A program made the translations under genes and the position numbers. Shown one piece after another: positions 25,752 to 33,997 of a DNA stretch of 64,000 nucleotides; within the stretch, counting starts at the first letter, position 1, and each line of letters starts with the position of its first letter. The stretch spans positions 186,001 through 250,000 of the forward strand of contig JACKLJ010000001.1 of the NCBI GenBank assembly GCA_024235955.1. Reading direction: 5' to 3'. Below the pieces are notes generated by a model that worked only from the letters and a program-made list of their open reading frames with translations, searched no databases and was not told where the DNA came from. This DNA is from Burkholderiaceae bacterium (GTDB lineage Bacteria; Pseudomonadota; Gammaproteobacteria; Burkholderiales; Burkholderiaceae_C).

Positions 25752-27230
25752 ATGGCCGCGATTTCCGCCTTCCTGCTCGTCCTGCACGTCGTGCTGGTGC
25801 TGGGCTTCGTCCTGCGCGTGCTGCTGCGCAACGGCCTGGCGGCCACCACGCGCATGGCCTGGATCGGGGTCATCCTGCTGCTGCCCTACGTGGGCTGCCT
25901 GCTGTACTTCCTGTTCGGCGACGCCGACATCGGCCGCGGCGTGCTGGGCCGCTACAAGCGGGTGCGCGACCTGGTGCGCGAGCAGATCGCGGACGACGCC
26001 CAGGCCGCCCTGGTGATGGGCGCGCCCGGCGGCATGGAGGCGCTGGTGGGGCCGCGCTGGCAGGGCGTGTTCCGCTACGCCGCGTCGGTCAACGGCTTCG
26101 GGCCGGTGCCCGGCAACCTGGGCGAGCTGATGGCGGATGGCGACACTGCCCGCGCCCGCATGCTGGCCGACATCGAAGCGGCGCGGCACCACATCAGCGT
26201 GCTCTACTACATCTGGCTGGACGACCAGACCGGCACCGAGGTGGCCGAGGCGCTGATGCGCGCCGCGCGCCGTGGCGTGGCCTGCCGCGCCATGGTGGAC
26301 GGCCTGGGCTCGCGCGCCTTCACCCGCACCGGCCTGTGGCGGCGCCTGCGCGAGGCCGGCGTGCAGACGGCGGTGGCGCTGCCCATCGACCACCCGCTGA
26401 AGGTGATGCTCACCAGCCGGATCGACCTGCGCAACCACCGCAAGATCACGCTGATCGACGGCCGCGTCACCTACGTCGGCAGCCAGAACTGCGCCGACGC
26501 GGCCTTCCGCATCAAGGCCCGCTTCGCGCCCTGGGTGGACATCATGCTGCGCCTGCAGGGGCCGGTGGTCACGCAGATGCAGCTGCTGTTCGCCAGCGAC
26601 TGGATGACGGTCACCGGCGAGCGGCTGGACGTGTTCGCCACGCCGGCCGCGGCCGCGGGCGCGGAAGCACCGCTCCAGCAGGGCTTCCCGGCGCTGGTGG
26701 TGGGCGAGGGGCCGACGGAGCGCCGCCATTCCACCCCGCAGCTGGTGAGCACGCTGCTGGCCAACGCGCGCCGGTGCGTGACCATCTCCACGCCCTACTT
26801 CGTGCCCGACCCGACGGTGCTGGAGGCGCTGTGCGCGGCGGCCTGGCGCGGCGTGCGCGTGACGCTGGTGGTGCCACGGCGCAACGATTCGTGGATCGTG
26901 GCCGGCGCCAGCCGCAGCCACTACGAGCAGCTGCTGGCCGCCGGCGTGGCCATCCACGAGTTCCGCGGCGGCCTGCTGCATGCCAAGACGCTCACGGTGG
27001 ACGACGAACTGACCTTCATGGGCTCCACCAACCTCGACCTGCGCAGCTTCGACCTCAACTTCGAGAACAACGTGCTGCTGCAGGACGCGGCCACCACCGC
27101 CGCCGTCGCCGGGCGGCAGGCCGCCTACATTGCGCAGGCCGATGCCGTCACGCTGGACGAGGTGCGCCGCTGGCCCTGGCCGCGCCGCCTGTGGAACAAC
27201 GCCCTGGCCACGCTGGGGCCGGTGCTGTAG
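25752..27230 (+). CDS. Cardiolipin synthase, phospholipase D superfamily
   Basis: A 492-residue inner-membrane enzyme that joins two phosphatidyl units to make cardiolipin. Two N-terminal hydrophobic segments (residues 5-22 and 36-55) are followed by two HKD catalytic motifs: H229-x-K231-x4-D236 in NHRKITLIDG and H410-x-K412-x4-D417 in HAKTLTVDD, each followed by GS(Q/T)N. Length and topology match ClsA. A long GC-rich loop of variable sequence occurs around residues 290-330. The ATG at 25752 has no strong ribosome-binding site. It stands alone between a terminator and a repeat. Confidence 0.92.
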   Translation: MAAISAFLLVLHVVLVLGFVLRVLLRNGLAATTRMAWIGVILLLPYVGCLLYFLFGDADIGRGVLGRYKRVRDLVREQIADDAQAALVMGAPGGMEALVGPRWQGVFRYAASVNGFGPVPGNLGELMADGDTARARMLADIEAARHHISVLYYIWLDDQTGTEVAEALMRAARRGVACRAMVDGLGSRAFTRTGLWRRLREAGVQTAVALPIDHPLKVMLTSRIDLRNHRKITLIDGRVTYVGSQNCADAAFRIKARFAPWVDIMLRLQGPVVTQMQLLFASDWMTVTGERLDVFATPAAAAGAEAPLQQGFPALVVGEGPTERRHSTPQLVSTLLANARRCVTISTPYFVPDPTVLEALCAAAWRGVRVTLVVPRRNDSWIVAGASRSHYEQLLAAGVAIHEFRGGLLHAKTLTVDDELTFMGSTNLDLRSFDLNFENNVLLQDAATTAAVAGRQAAYIAQADAVTLDEVRRWPWPRRLWNNALATLGPVL

Positions 27231-27240
27231 CCGCCCAGAA

Positions 27241-27305
27241 TACTATCAATGTGATAGCTGTCTGCGCCCGTCACGAAAGGGCTGCAGGCCAAAAAGGCTT
27301 GAAAT
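27241..27305 (+). repeat. 60-bp ATAGCTGCC-family repeat
   Basis: CTATCAATGTGATAGCTGTC then TGCGCCCGTCACGAAAGGGC and GCAGGCCAAAAAGGCTTGAA. An excellent full-length copy with a self-complementary first 15 bases. Lies between the convergent cls and pirin genes. Confidence 0.92.
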
Positions 27306-27323
27306 TCCAGCCGGCAGCCCTGA

Positions 27324-28247
27324 TCAGCTGGCGGACGGTACCTTGAGCTTTTCCAGCACCGGCGGCGTGAGCACGCCGGCCGTGCTGCCCGGCCGCACGG
27401 TGCCGAAGCGGCCGCCCTGGTTGGGGCTGGCCTGCCAGTCGGCCAGCGCCCCGGCCATGTCGTCCTGCGTGCGGCCGACGAAGTTCCACCACAGCAGCAC
27501 CGGCTGGCCGAAGGGCTGGCCGCCCAGCAGCAGGATCTGCGCCTCGGCGTCGCCCTGCAGGCGCAGTTCCGCGCGGCCGGGCGCGAAGTACAGCAGCTCG
27601 CCGGTCGTGATGGCTTCGCCGCCCACGCTGGCGCTGCCGCGCAGCACCATGGCGCCGTACTCGAAGCCGGGCTCCAGCGGCAGGGTGACGTCGGCCGCGC
27701 CCTGGCTGGCCAGGTCCAGCCCCACCAGCGGGGTGTAGACGGTGGCGGGCGAGCTGCGGCCCAGCAGGCTGCCGGCCAGCACGGTGACGCGCCAGCCGCC
27801 CTGGTCGATGACGGGCAGCTCAGGGTAGTTCTGGAACGCCGGCTCGCGCTGGCGCTCGGCGTCGGGCAGGGCGATCCACAGCTGCGCGGCGTGCAGGCGG
27901 GCGCCGTCCTGCACGCTGTCTTCGGTGTGCGCGATGCCGCGGCCGGCGGTCATCAGGTTGACCTGGCCGGGGTAAATGACCTGCTCGTGGCCGAGCGAGT
28001 CGCGGTGCGTCACCGCGCCTTCGATCAGCCAGGTGAAGGTCTGCAGCCCGATGTGCGGGTGCGCGCCCACGTGCAGGCCCTGGCCAGGCCTGAACTGCAC
28101 CGGGCCGGCGTGGTCGAGGAAGCACCAGGCGCCGATCATGCGGCGCTGGCGATGCGGCAGCGCGCGGGCCACCGGCGTGTCCTCGCCGACGATGGACACG
28201 CGCGCGGCGATGCGTTGCGGGGCTGCGGGGTTGGGGTGCGGGTTCAT
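27324..28247 (-). CDS. Pirin family protein (first)
   Basis: A 307-residue bicupin of the pirin family. The N-terminal cupin carries the metal-binding pattern in GAHPHIGLQTFTWLIEGAVTHRDSLG (two His and later residues), followed by MTAGRGIAHTEDS. The C-terminal cupin is looser (FEYGAMVLRGSASVGG). Some pirins have quercetinase activity and others act as redox-sensing cofactors; which applies is not known. A second, different pirin is encoded 1.6 kb away at 29883. No operon partner adjoins it. Confidence 0.9.
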   Translation of the reverse strand: MNPHPNPAAPQRIAARVSIVGEDTPVARALPHRQRRMIGAWCFLDHAGPVQFRPGQGLHVGAHPHIGLQTFTWLIEGAVTHRDSLGHEQVIYPGQVNLMTAGRGIAHTEDSVQDGARLHAAQLWIALPDAERQREPAFQNYPELPVIDQGGWRVTVLAGSLLGRSSPATVYTPLVGLDLASQGAADVTLPLEPGFEYGAMVLRGSASVGGEAITTGELLYFAPGRAELRLQGDAEAQILLLGGQPFGQPVLLWWNFVGRTQDDMAGALADWQASPNQGGRFGTVRPGSTAGVLTPPVLEKLKVPSAS

Positions 28248-28317
28248 GGCGGGTACCTCCTGAACGATGGGAATGACGCAGCCGATGGATTGGCTGCGCC
28301 AGCGTTGGCGTTGGAGC

Positions 28318-28356
28318 CGTTCGCCCTGAGCCCTTCGACAGGCTCAGCCCGAACGG
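28318..28356. repeat. Near-palindromic TTCGACAGGCTCAGCCCGAACGG repeat, full copy
   Basis: CGTTCGCCCTGAGCC and GGCTCAGCCCGAACG flank CTTCGACA, giving an imperfect 39-bp palindrome. Partial copies occur at 8876 and 21210. Confidence 0.9.
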
Positions 28357-28380
28357 AAGTTGAAACCTCATGGGGCTGGG

Positions 28381-29493
28381 TCAAAAGGGCAGCGGCCGTG
28401 TCTCGCCCTGGCGCAGCAGCCAGACGCGCTCCGGCGCCACCTGCTGCGCGGCCAGGGCCTGCGCCAGGTCGCGCGGCGGCTGGTCGAAGGGCTCGTGCGA
28501 CAGCTCGAAGGTGCCCCAGTGGATGCCGAAGGCCTGGCGCGCCTGCAGGGTCTGCAGCAGCTGCACGGCTTCGCCCGGGTTGAGGTGGTGGCGGCGCATG
28601 AAGTCGCGCGGCTCGTAGGCGCCCACGGGCAGGGCCAGCAGGTCCACCGGGCCGCCCAGGCGCTGGGCGATGTGCTGGTACAGCGCCGGGTTCCACGCGG
28701 TGTCGCCGGTGTGCACGAAGCGCCAGGGCGCCGCGCCGCCCGGCCGCGCCCAGGTGAGGGCCCAGCCGCCCCAGAGCGTCTGGTTGGTGTCGGTGGGGGT
28801 GCGCTTGCTCCAGTGCTGCGAGGGGATCAGCATGACGCCCAGGGCGCCGAGCTGGCGCGTGTCCCACCAGTCCAGCTCTTCCACGCCGCTCCAGCCCTGG
28901 GCTTCGAACCAGGCTTTCAGCCCCAGCGGCACCAGCACGCGCGGGTCCTGGCCGGCCGCGCGCAGGCGTGCCAGCGTGGCCGCGTCCAGGTGGTCGTAGT
29001 GGTTGTGGGTGACGAGCAGCAGGTCGATACGCGGCAGTTCTTCGGGCGCGATGGGCGCGGGCACGCGGCGTCTGGCGCTGAGCCAGGGCAGCGGACCGGC
29101 GTAATCCGACAGCTGCGGATCGATCAGCACGTTCTGGCCGTCCACCTGCAGCAGCACGCCCGCGTGGCCCAGCCAGGCGAGGCGGGCCTGCCCTTGCGGT
29201 GGCGGCTGCAACTGGTCCGGCGTGAGCGGCACGCGCCAGCGCTCGGCGAAGGCGGCGTAGCCGCCCTCGGGCTCGCGCGTGGGGCGGAAGTCGCCGCGCA
29301 GGTTGCGGCCCAGCGCCTCGTACCAGGGCACGGTGGGCGAGGGGCCGCTTTCGCCCCAGTTGGTGAAGCGGTCGGCCAGGTGGTGCGGCCTGGCCGGGTC
29401 GGCGTAGTGGTAGGGGCTGGAGCAGGCCGCCAGCAGGCCGGCCAGCGCGCAGGCGGTGGCGCCGGAGCGCAGGCGAGCGAACCAGGGTGGCAT
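28381..29493 (-). CDS. MBL-fold metallo-hydrolase lipoprotein (UlaG/NAPE-PLD-like)
   Basis: A 370-residue predicted lipoprotein. The signal peptide ends in the lipobox LLAAC with Cys24. The metallo-beta-lactamase fold carries the zinc motif H163-x-H165-x-D167-H168 in VTHNHYDHLDA. Later ligands are probable in FVHTGDTAWN and at FGIHWGTFEL. The N-terminal segment before the fold (GESGPSPTVPWYEAL) is typical of the NAPE-PLD/RomA-like membrane-linked group. Substrate unknown; phospholipid-type or cyclic phosphodiester substrates are possible. It is followed in the same direction by nothing else; the small acetyltransferase gene lies just upstream. Confidence 0.88.
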   Translation of the reverse strand: MPPWFARLRSGATACALAGLLAACSSPYHYADPARPHHLADRFTNWGESGPSPTVPWYEALGRNLRGDFRPTREPEGGYAAFAERWRVPLTPDQLQPPPQGQARLAWLGHAGVLLQVDGQNVLIDPQLSDYAGPLPWLSARRRVPAPIAPEELPRIDLLLVTHNHYDHLDAATLARLRAAGQDPRVLVPLGLKAWFEAQGWSGVEELDWWDTRQLGALGVMLIPSQHWSKRTPTDTNQTLWGGWALTWARPGGAAPWRFVHTGDTAWNPALYQHIAQRLGGPVDLLALPVGAYEPRDFMRRHHLNPGEAVQLLQTLQARQAFGIHWGTFELSHEPFDQPPRDLAQALAAQQVAPERVWLLRQGETRPLPF

Positions 29494-29507
29494 GGCGGAT
29501 GGGTCCG

Positions 29508-29810
29508 TCAGCCCGGCCGCGCGCCGTGGGCCAGCGAGTTGGCCTGGTACTCGGGGTGCCTGTCGATGTACGCCTTCACGAACGGGCAGTCCGGGCGCAC
29601 CTTGAGGCCGTTGGCGGCGGCGTAGTCGAGGATGTGCCGCACCAGCCGGCTGCCCACGCCACGGCCCTCCAGGGCCTCGGGCACGATGGTGTGTTCGTAA
29701 GCGATGCCGCCGGGAAAGCGCTCGAACACCTCGTAGGCCATGTGGCCGTCGATGGTGAGCTCGAAGCGGTGGGCGGCTTCGTTGAGGACGATGGGTGGCT
29801 GGGTGTCCAT
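29508..29810 (-). CDS. Small GNAT-like N-acetyltransferase (YidJ/NATD1 type)
   Basis: A 100-residue protein of the PF14542 group, single-domain GCN5-related acetyltransferases. Features seen include HRFELTIDGHMAYEVFERF, then IAYEHTIVPEALEGRGVGSRLVRHIL, where EGRGVGSRLV is the acetyl-CoA pyrophosphate loop, and CPFVKAYIDRHPEY at the C-terminus, the family signature. ATG 29810 was chosen because earlier residues are not part of the domain. Acceptor unknown. It lies 14 bases upstream of the metallo-hydrolase gene and may share its transcript. Confidence 0.9.
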   Translation of the reverse strand: MDTQPPIVLNEAAHRFELTIDGHMAYEVFERFPGGIAYEHTIVPEALEGRGVGSRLVRHILDYAAANGLKVRPDCPFVKAYIDRHPEYQANSLAHGARPG

Positions 29811-29882
29811 GCTGGGCTGATCCGGGCTGGTGGCGTGGCGCGGTGCAGGCGGCCCCGGCATGTGCCAGGGCCGCTTGCATTC

Positions 29883-30833
29883 TCAGGCCATGCGGCCGAA
29901 CCTGCCGCTGTTGAAGTCGTGGATGGCTTCGACGATCTGCTGTTCGCTGTTCATCACGAACGGCCCGTAGCCCACCACCGGCTCATCGATCGGCTCGCCG
30001 GCCAGCAGAAGCAGCTTGGCGTCGGCGTTGGCCTCGATGCTGATCCGCGTGCCGTCGGTGCCCAGCGTCGCCATCTCGGCGGCGCGCAGCACCTGCTCGC
30101 CGTTGACCATCACCGTGCCGGCCAGCACCACCAGTTGCGCCGTCCAGCCCGCGGGCTGCGGCAGCTCGGCGGTCTTGCCGACCGCCAGACGCACGTCCCA
30201 CACGTTCAGTGGGCTGAAGGTATGCGCCGGGCCCTTGGCACCTTCGAACTCGCCGGCGATCACGCGCACCTTGCCGGCGCCATCGGCCAGCGCCACCTCG
30301 GGAATCTGCGCGCCGGTGATGGCCTGGTAGCCGGGCGGCGCCATCTTGTCTTTGGCGGGCAGGTTGACCCACAGCTGCACCATCTCGAACGGGCCGCCGC
30401 GCTTTGCATACGCCTCGGAGTGGAATTCTTCGTGCAGGATGCCGGCGCCGGCCGTCATCCACTGCACGTCGCCGGGGCCGATCACACCGCCCTGGCCGGT
30501 GGAATCGCGGTGCTCCACCTCGCCGTCGTAGACGATGGTCACGGTCTCGAAGCCGCGGTGCGGGTGCTGGCCCACGCCGCGCCGCTGCGTGGTGGGCGAG
30601 AACTGCGTGGGCGCCGCGTAGTCGAGCATCAGGAAGGGGCTGCGCTGCGGCACGTCGGCGCCGTTGTAGCCGAACATGCCGTGCACGGGAAAGCCGTCAC
30701 CCACCCAGTGGCGGGCCGGCGCGCTGCGCTTGGCGATGATCTTTTTCATCGCCGGGCCGCCCCAAGATGAAAACGCCCCCTCGGGGGGCAGCGCACCTCG
30801 CGTAGCGGGGGAGCGTGGGGGGTGTTTGTTCAT
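29883..30833 (-). CDS. Pirin family protein (second), with repeat-encoded N-terminal extension
   Basis: A bicupin of the pirin family. The conserved protein starts MKKIIAKRSAPARHWVGDGF at 30749. The first cupin shows GQHPHRGFETVTIVYDGEVEHRD and WMTAGAGILHEEFH. However, the best ribosome-binding site (AAGGAG, seven bases before ATG) is at 30833. The codons between encode NKHPPRSPATRGALPPEGAF and belong to a GC-rich repeat. I annotate the longer form (316 residues); starting at 30749 gives 288. It is divergent from a LysR gene across a palindromic operator, so that LysR protein likely controls it. Confidence 0.87.
   Translation of the reverse strand: MNKHPPRSPATRGALPPEGAFSSWGGPAMKKIIAKRSAPARHWVGDGFPVHGMFGYNGADVPQRSPFLMLDYAAPTQFSPTTQRRGVGQHPHRGFETVTIVYDGEVEHRDSTGQGGVIGPGDVQWMTAGAGILHEEFHSEAYAKRGGPFEMVQLWVNLPAKDKMAPPGYQAITGAQIPEVALADGAGKVRVIAGEFEGAKGPAHTFSPLNVWDVRLAVGKTAELPQPAGWTAQLVVLAGTVMVNGEQVLRAAEMATLGTDGTRISIEANADAKLLLLAGEPIDEPVVGYGPFVMNSEQQIVEAIHDFNSGRFGRMA
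30774..30829. repeat. GC-rich repeat inserted at the pirin start
   Basis: CGCCCCCTCGGGGGGCAGCG then GGGGGAGCGTGGGGGGTG. The same order of blocks appears in inverse orientation at about 7081-7130 upstream of rpoN. It lies between the Shine-Dalgarno sequence and the conserved pirin N-terminus and stays in frame. Confidence 0.75.
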
Positions 30834-30936
30834 GGTAGAGGCTCCTTGAAAGTGAGGCCAGAAACGATGCTCCGGCATGAGAAGCATGGTATGGGCGAAC
30901 CAATCCCTTGATAAGAGGGTTGAATTGCCACAGATC

Positions 30937-30952
30937 GTTCCATCAATGGAAC
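30937..30952. promoter_or_regulatory. Perfect 16-bp palindrome, probable LysR operator
   Basis: GTTCCATCAATGGAAC is a perfect inverted repeat containing a T-N11-A core. It lies between the divergent pirin and LysR genes, 31 bases before the LysR start and about 104 before the pirin start. Regulation by the adjacent LysR protein is inferred. Confidence 0.75.
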
Positions 30953-30982
30953 AATAAAGCCGCCAAGTGCCGGGAGTGCCCC

Positions 30983-31918
30983 ATGCAGGACCTGAACGAC
31001 CTCGCCTACTTCGCCGCCGTGGCCGAGCACGGGGGCTTTGCAGCGGCCAGCCGCGCGCTGGGCGTGCCCAAGTCCAAGCTCAGCCGCCGCGTGGCGCTGC
31101 TGGAGGCGCGCCTGGGCATACGGCTGTTGCAGCGCACCACGCGGCGCTTCGCCGTCACCGAGATCGGCGAGGCCCTGCTGCGCCACGCCCGTGCCATCAC
31201 CGCCGAGGCCGAGGCCGCCGAAGCCCTGGTGGCCGAGCAGACCGTGGCGCCGCGCGGCACCGTGCGCCTGTCGTGCCCGCCGGCGCTGCTGCAGTACGCG
31301 GTGAGCGACCTGCTGGTGCGCTTCCTGAACGCCTGGCCGCAGGTGCAGATCAAGGTCCAGGCCACCAACCGCAACGTCGACGTGTGGCAGGACGGCGTGG
31401 ATTTCGCCCTGCGCGTGCGCGCCCCGGGTGCCGGTGCCGCCGCGCCCGCCGACGAGGTGGTGCGCCCGCTGGCGCTCAGCCCGCACGTGCTGGTGTGCGC
31501 GCCCATGCTGCTCACCAGCGCCGCCCCGCCCGCCACGCCGCAGGACCTGGCGCGCCTGCCCACGCTGGGGCTCGGCAATTCGCCCGAGGAAGCGCTCTGG
31601 ACCTTCACCGGCCCCGGCGGCGAGCAGGCCAGCGTGCCGCACCAGCCCCGCCTGGTGGCCGATGATGCTGCAGCCCTGCTGGGTGCCGCCGTGCAGGGCG
31701 TGGGCTGCGCCGTGCTGCCGCGCCTGCTGGTGCATGATTTGCTGCAGAATCAGGAGCTGCTTGCACTGCTCCCAGGCTGGCTGCCGCCTGCTGGCGTCAT
31801 TCAAACCGCCTACGCCAGCCGCCGCGGCATGCGCCCGGCCGTGCGGCAGCTGATCGACTTCCTGGCGGAGGGATTCAGGGAGCTGGTGGCGCAGGGGAAG
31901 TGCGTGGCGGCGCCATGA
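30983..31918 (+). CDS. LysR family transcriptional regulator divergent from pirin
   Basis: A 311-residue LysR-type regulator. The helix-turn-helix is at residues 3-62 (LNDLAYFAAVAEHGGFAAASRALGVPKSKLSRRVALLEARLG), followed by LLQRTTRRFAVTEIGEALL. The effector-binding domain starts near residue 90 (GTVRLSCPPALLQ). It faces the second pirin gene across a perfect palindrome; LysR-pirin pairs of this type are common in Proteobacteria and often respond to electrophiles or aromatic compounds. A stretch near residues 253-268 (LLQNQELLALLPGWLPP) may derive from the 60-bp repeat family, but this is a weak match. Confidence 0.92.
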   Translation: MQDLNDLAYFAAVAEHGGFAAASRALGVPKSKLSRRVALLEARLGIRLLQRTTRRFAVTEIGEALLRHARAITAEAEAAEALVAEQTVAPRGTVRLSCPPALLQYAVSDLLVRFLNAWPQVQIKVQATNRNVDVWQDGVDFALRVRAPGAGAAAPADEVVRPLALSPHVLVCAPMLLTSAAPPATPQDLARLPTLGLGNSPEEALWTFTGPGGEQASVPHQPRLVADDAAALLGAAVQGVGCAVLPRLLVHDLLQNQELLALLPGWLPPAGVIQTAYASRRGMRPAVRQLIDFLAEGFRELVAQGKCVAAP

Positions 31919-32352
31919 GCGGCAGGTCCCCGTTGCCCGGCATGGGCAGCGCAGGGTCCAGGCTGCCGGTGATCCTGCTGGGGTCATAGGGCTGCAGGCT
32001 GTCCTGGTTGTTGGTGTTGAGGGCCAGCTTGGGCACGCTCAGGGTCTGGCCGGCTTGCAGCGCGGCGTCGCTGGCCAGGGTCAGACCGTTGGCATCGGCG
32101 ATGCGCCACCACAGGCTGGCATCGCCCAAGACGGTGCGGGCGACGTCCTTGAGGGTTTCGCCACCCACCACGGTGTAGCTGACGGCTGCGCTGCCGACGT
32201 TGCCGCTGCGCAGGGTGGGGGCGGCGTCGCCGTAGCGGCCCAGCACCTGGCCCGCTGCCACCAGCTGGCGCTGCACGTGGCCGGGGTTGGTGCCAGGCCG
32301 GCGCGGATGCCAGCAGCAGTGCTGTGGACACGATGGAGAGAGTCTTGCGCAT
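31875..32352 (-). pseudogene. RHS/LysM-type remnant joined to a foreign signal peptide, frame broken
   Basis: The first 20 codons from 32352 encode a clean signal peptide, MRKTLSIVSTALLLASAPAW. The frame then changes to one reading GHVQRQLVAAGQVLGRYGD, followed by a LysM-like module, SYTVVGGETLKDVARTVLGD with SLWWRIADANGL and GQTLSVPKL, and a Pro-rich tail. The second part resembles the C-terminal region of very large RHS/YD-repeat proteins, where the LysM module follows an LGRYG stretch. The signal peptide and tail are not in one frame, and the tail overlaps the 3' end of the LysR gene by 44 bases. I read this as a deletion-and-fusion remnant. Confidence 0.65.
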
Positions 32353-32392
32353 GAACGCTCCTGGATGGCGGATGGATGGACGAAGGACTGAT

Positions 32393-33370
32393 TCAGCCGC
32401 GTTGCATCGCTAGCAGCCCTTGCTCCCGCGTCACCTCGGGTCGATAGCCGAGCTCGCGGCGCGCCTTGCTGATGTCGACCGTGAAGGGCTGGCCAATCAG
32501 GCGCAGCATCTGACGCGTGATCGGAGGTTCTCCCGGCCGGGAGAACCTGCGCCAGACCCACTCCATGACCGTTGCCATGACCCACGCCACCCGCAGCGAC
32601 GCTGACGCACGCGGTGGCTCGACGGCGCGGGTTTGCATCAGGCTGGAGAGGAACGACTTGAGCGTGGTGTCGGGTCCGTCGCTGACGAAGTAGGCCTCGC
32701 CGCCGCGGCCCTTGGCGAGCGCAAGCTCCACCGCGTGGCAGACGTTGTCGACGTGGGCGGTGGACATCGCCTGTGAGCCGTCGCCCACCCAGCGGAACTG
32801 CCCGGCGCGTACGGTGTCGATCATGTGGCCCAGCGTCGGCATGCCGGTGCCCCAGATCATCGGGGGGCGCACCACGACCGTCTCGAACACGCCGGGCCGG
32901 TTGGCACCGATCACCAGCGCTTCACTGCGAGCCTTCGATGCACTGTAGGGCGCCCAGGCGCGCTCCTGCAGCGGCAGCGACTCGTCGACGCGCAACATCG
33001 GCGCCATGTCCCCCATCACCACGGCGGCGGCGCCGACCTGAACGAAGCGCCTGACGGACGCGGCCGCGGCGGCCTTCAGCAGGTTGGCTGTGCCTTGCAC
33101 GTTGGACCGCTCGAACTCCTCCGCATCACCCCACAGCTTGAACAGGGCTGCGACGTGGATCACGGCGTCGCAGCCTGCCGCAGCTGCTGTCAGCGAAGGT
33201 ATGTCGTCCAGGGAGCCCTTGACCGCCTGCGCTCCGAGCCTGCCTACAATTCTCCTTGCCTCCTCGCTGCGGGCCAGCGCTCTGACTTGCCAGCCGTGTG
33301 CGACGAGGCGTTCGATGAGGCGGCCGCCGACGAAGCCGGAGCCGCCGGTGACCAAGCAAGTGGATGCCAT
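32393..33370 (-). CDS. NAD-dependent epimerase/dehydratase (3-beta-HSD-like SDR)
   Basis: A 325-residue extended short-chain dehydrogenase. The N-terminal Rossmann motif is CLVTGGSGFVGGRLIERL (GxxGxxG). The catalytic Tyr-Lys pair is in APYSASKARSEALV, preceded by a Ser/Thr-poor segment VQVGAAAVVMGDM. The RPPMIWG stretch is typical of dihydroflavonol reductase/3-beta-hydroxysteroid dehydrogenase relatives. It is divergent from a TetR gene with a palindrome between them, so it is probably repressed by that protein. Substrate unknown; sterol- or isoprenoid-like hydroxy compounds are possible. Confidence 0.88.
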   Translation of the reverse strand: MASTCLVTGGSGFVGGRLIERLVAHGWQVRALARSEEARRIVGRLGAQAVKGSLDDIPSLTAAAAGCDAVIHVAALFKLWGDAEEFERSNVQGTANLLKAAAAASVRRFVQVGAAAVVMGDMAPMLRVDESLPLQERAWAPYSASKARSEALVIGANRPGVFETVVVRPPMIWGTGMPTLGHMIDTVRAGQFRWVGDGSQAMSTAHVDNVCHAVELALAKGRGGEAYFVSDGPDTTLKSFLSSLMQTRAVEPPRASASLRVAWVMATVMEWVWRRFSRPGEPPITRQMLRLIGQPFTVDISKARRELGYRPEVTREQGLLAMQRG

Positions 33371-33386
33371 GGTTGATTCCTGTATC

Positions 33387-33404
33387 TACGGTACATGAAC
33401 TGTA
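33387..33404. promoter_or_regulatory. Imperfect 18-bp palindrome, probable TetR operator
   Basis: TACGGTACATGAACTGTA pairs with its inverse except at two positions per half. It lies in the 72-base gap between the divergent epimerase and TetR genes, within 20 bases of the epimerase start. Confidence 0.7.
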
Positions 33405-33442
33405 TATCACCGTTATAGTCACGTCAAGTGACTGAAGATTCA

Positions 33443-33997
33443 ATGGCAAACGTGGACTCCGAGACCGCAATCCTTGACGCCGCAGCAGCGCTGCTCGAAA
33501 CGCAAGGCGTGGCGAGTCTGACAACACGCGCCGTTTGCGATGCCGCCGGGGTGAAGGCACCCACGCTGTACCACTACTTCGGCGACAAGGATGGACTCGA
33601 ACGAGCACTCGTTCGGCGTGGGCTGGCGGATTTCATGCAGCGCAAGCGGCTGCCTGCGGCTTCCGCCGATCCGCTGGAGCAGTTGCGCGCGGGCTGGGAC
33701 GTGGCGCTGGAGTTCGCGCTCAAGCGCCCCGCGCTGTACGAACTGTTCGCCCGCCATGCGCGGGCCGAGCCGGATCTGGTCGCAGATGCCTACGCGCTGA
33801 TGCACGCGCGGGTTCAGCGGCTGGTTGACATGGGGCGGTTCCGCGGCCCGATTGATGAGGCCGCGCGGGCCATGTGGGCTGCGTCCAACGGCGCCTTGTC
33901 GTTGCTGCAAAGCGGCGCTTCACGCAAAGACATCGAGGCAACCAGCGGGCTCCTGTTCAACGCGGTAGTCCGGGAGCTGTCGGCATCCACGTCCTAG
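33443..33997 (+). CDS. TetR family transcriptional regulator
   Basis: A 184-residue TetR-type repressor. The N-terminal helix-turn-helix is seen in ILDAAAALLETQGVASLTTR then AVCDAAGVKAPTLYHYFGDKDGL, a textbook match. The C-terminal ligand domain is alpha-helical (WDVALEFALKRPALYELFARHARAEPD). ATG 33443 is chosen; GTG 33428 would add five residues. Local GC and codon use are slightly lower than in the flanking housekeeping genes. It probably autoregulates and represses the divergent epimerase. Confidence 0.9.
   Translation: MANVDSETAILDAAAALLETQGVASLTTRAVCDAAGVKAPTLYHYFGDKDGLERALVRRGLADFMQRKRLPAASADPLEQLRAGWDVALEFALKRPALYELFARHARAEPDLVADAYALMHARVQRLVDMGRFRGPIDEAARAMWAASNGALSLLQSGASRKDIEATSGLLFNAVVRELSASTS

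Noticed and set aside
31739..31785. 60-bp family repeat inside the second LysR gene
   Set aside because: AATCAGGAGCTGCTTGC fits the core, but flanking blocks are too weak to list as a feature.
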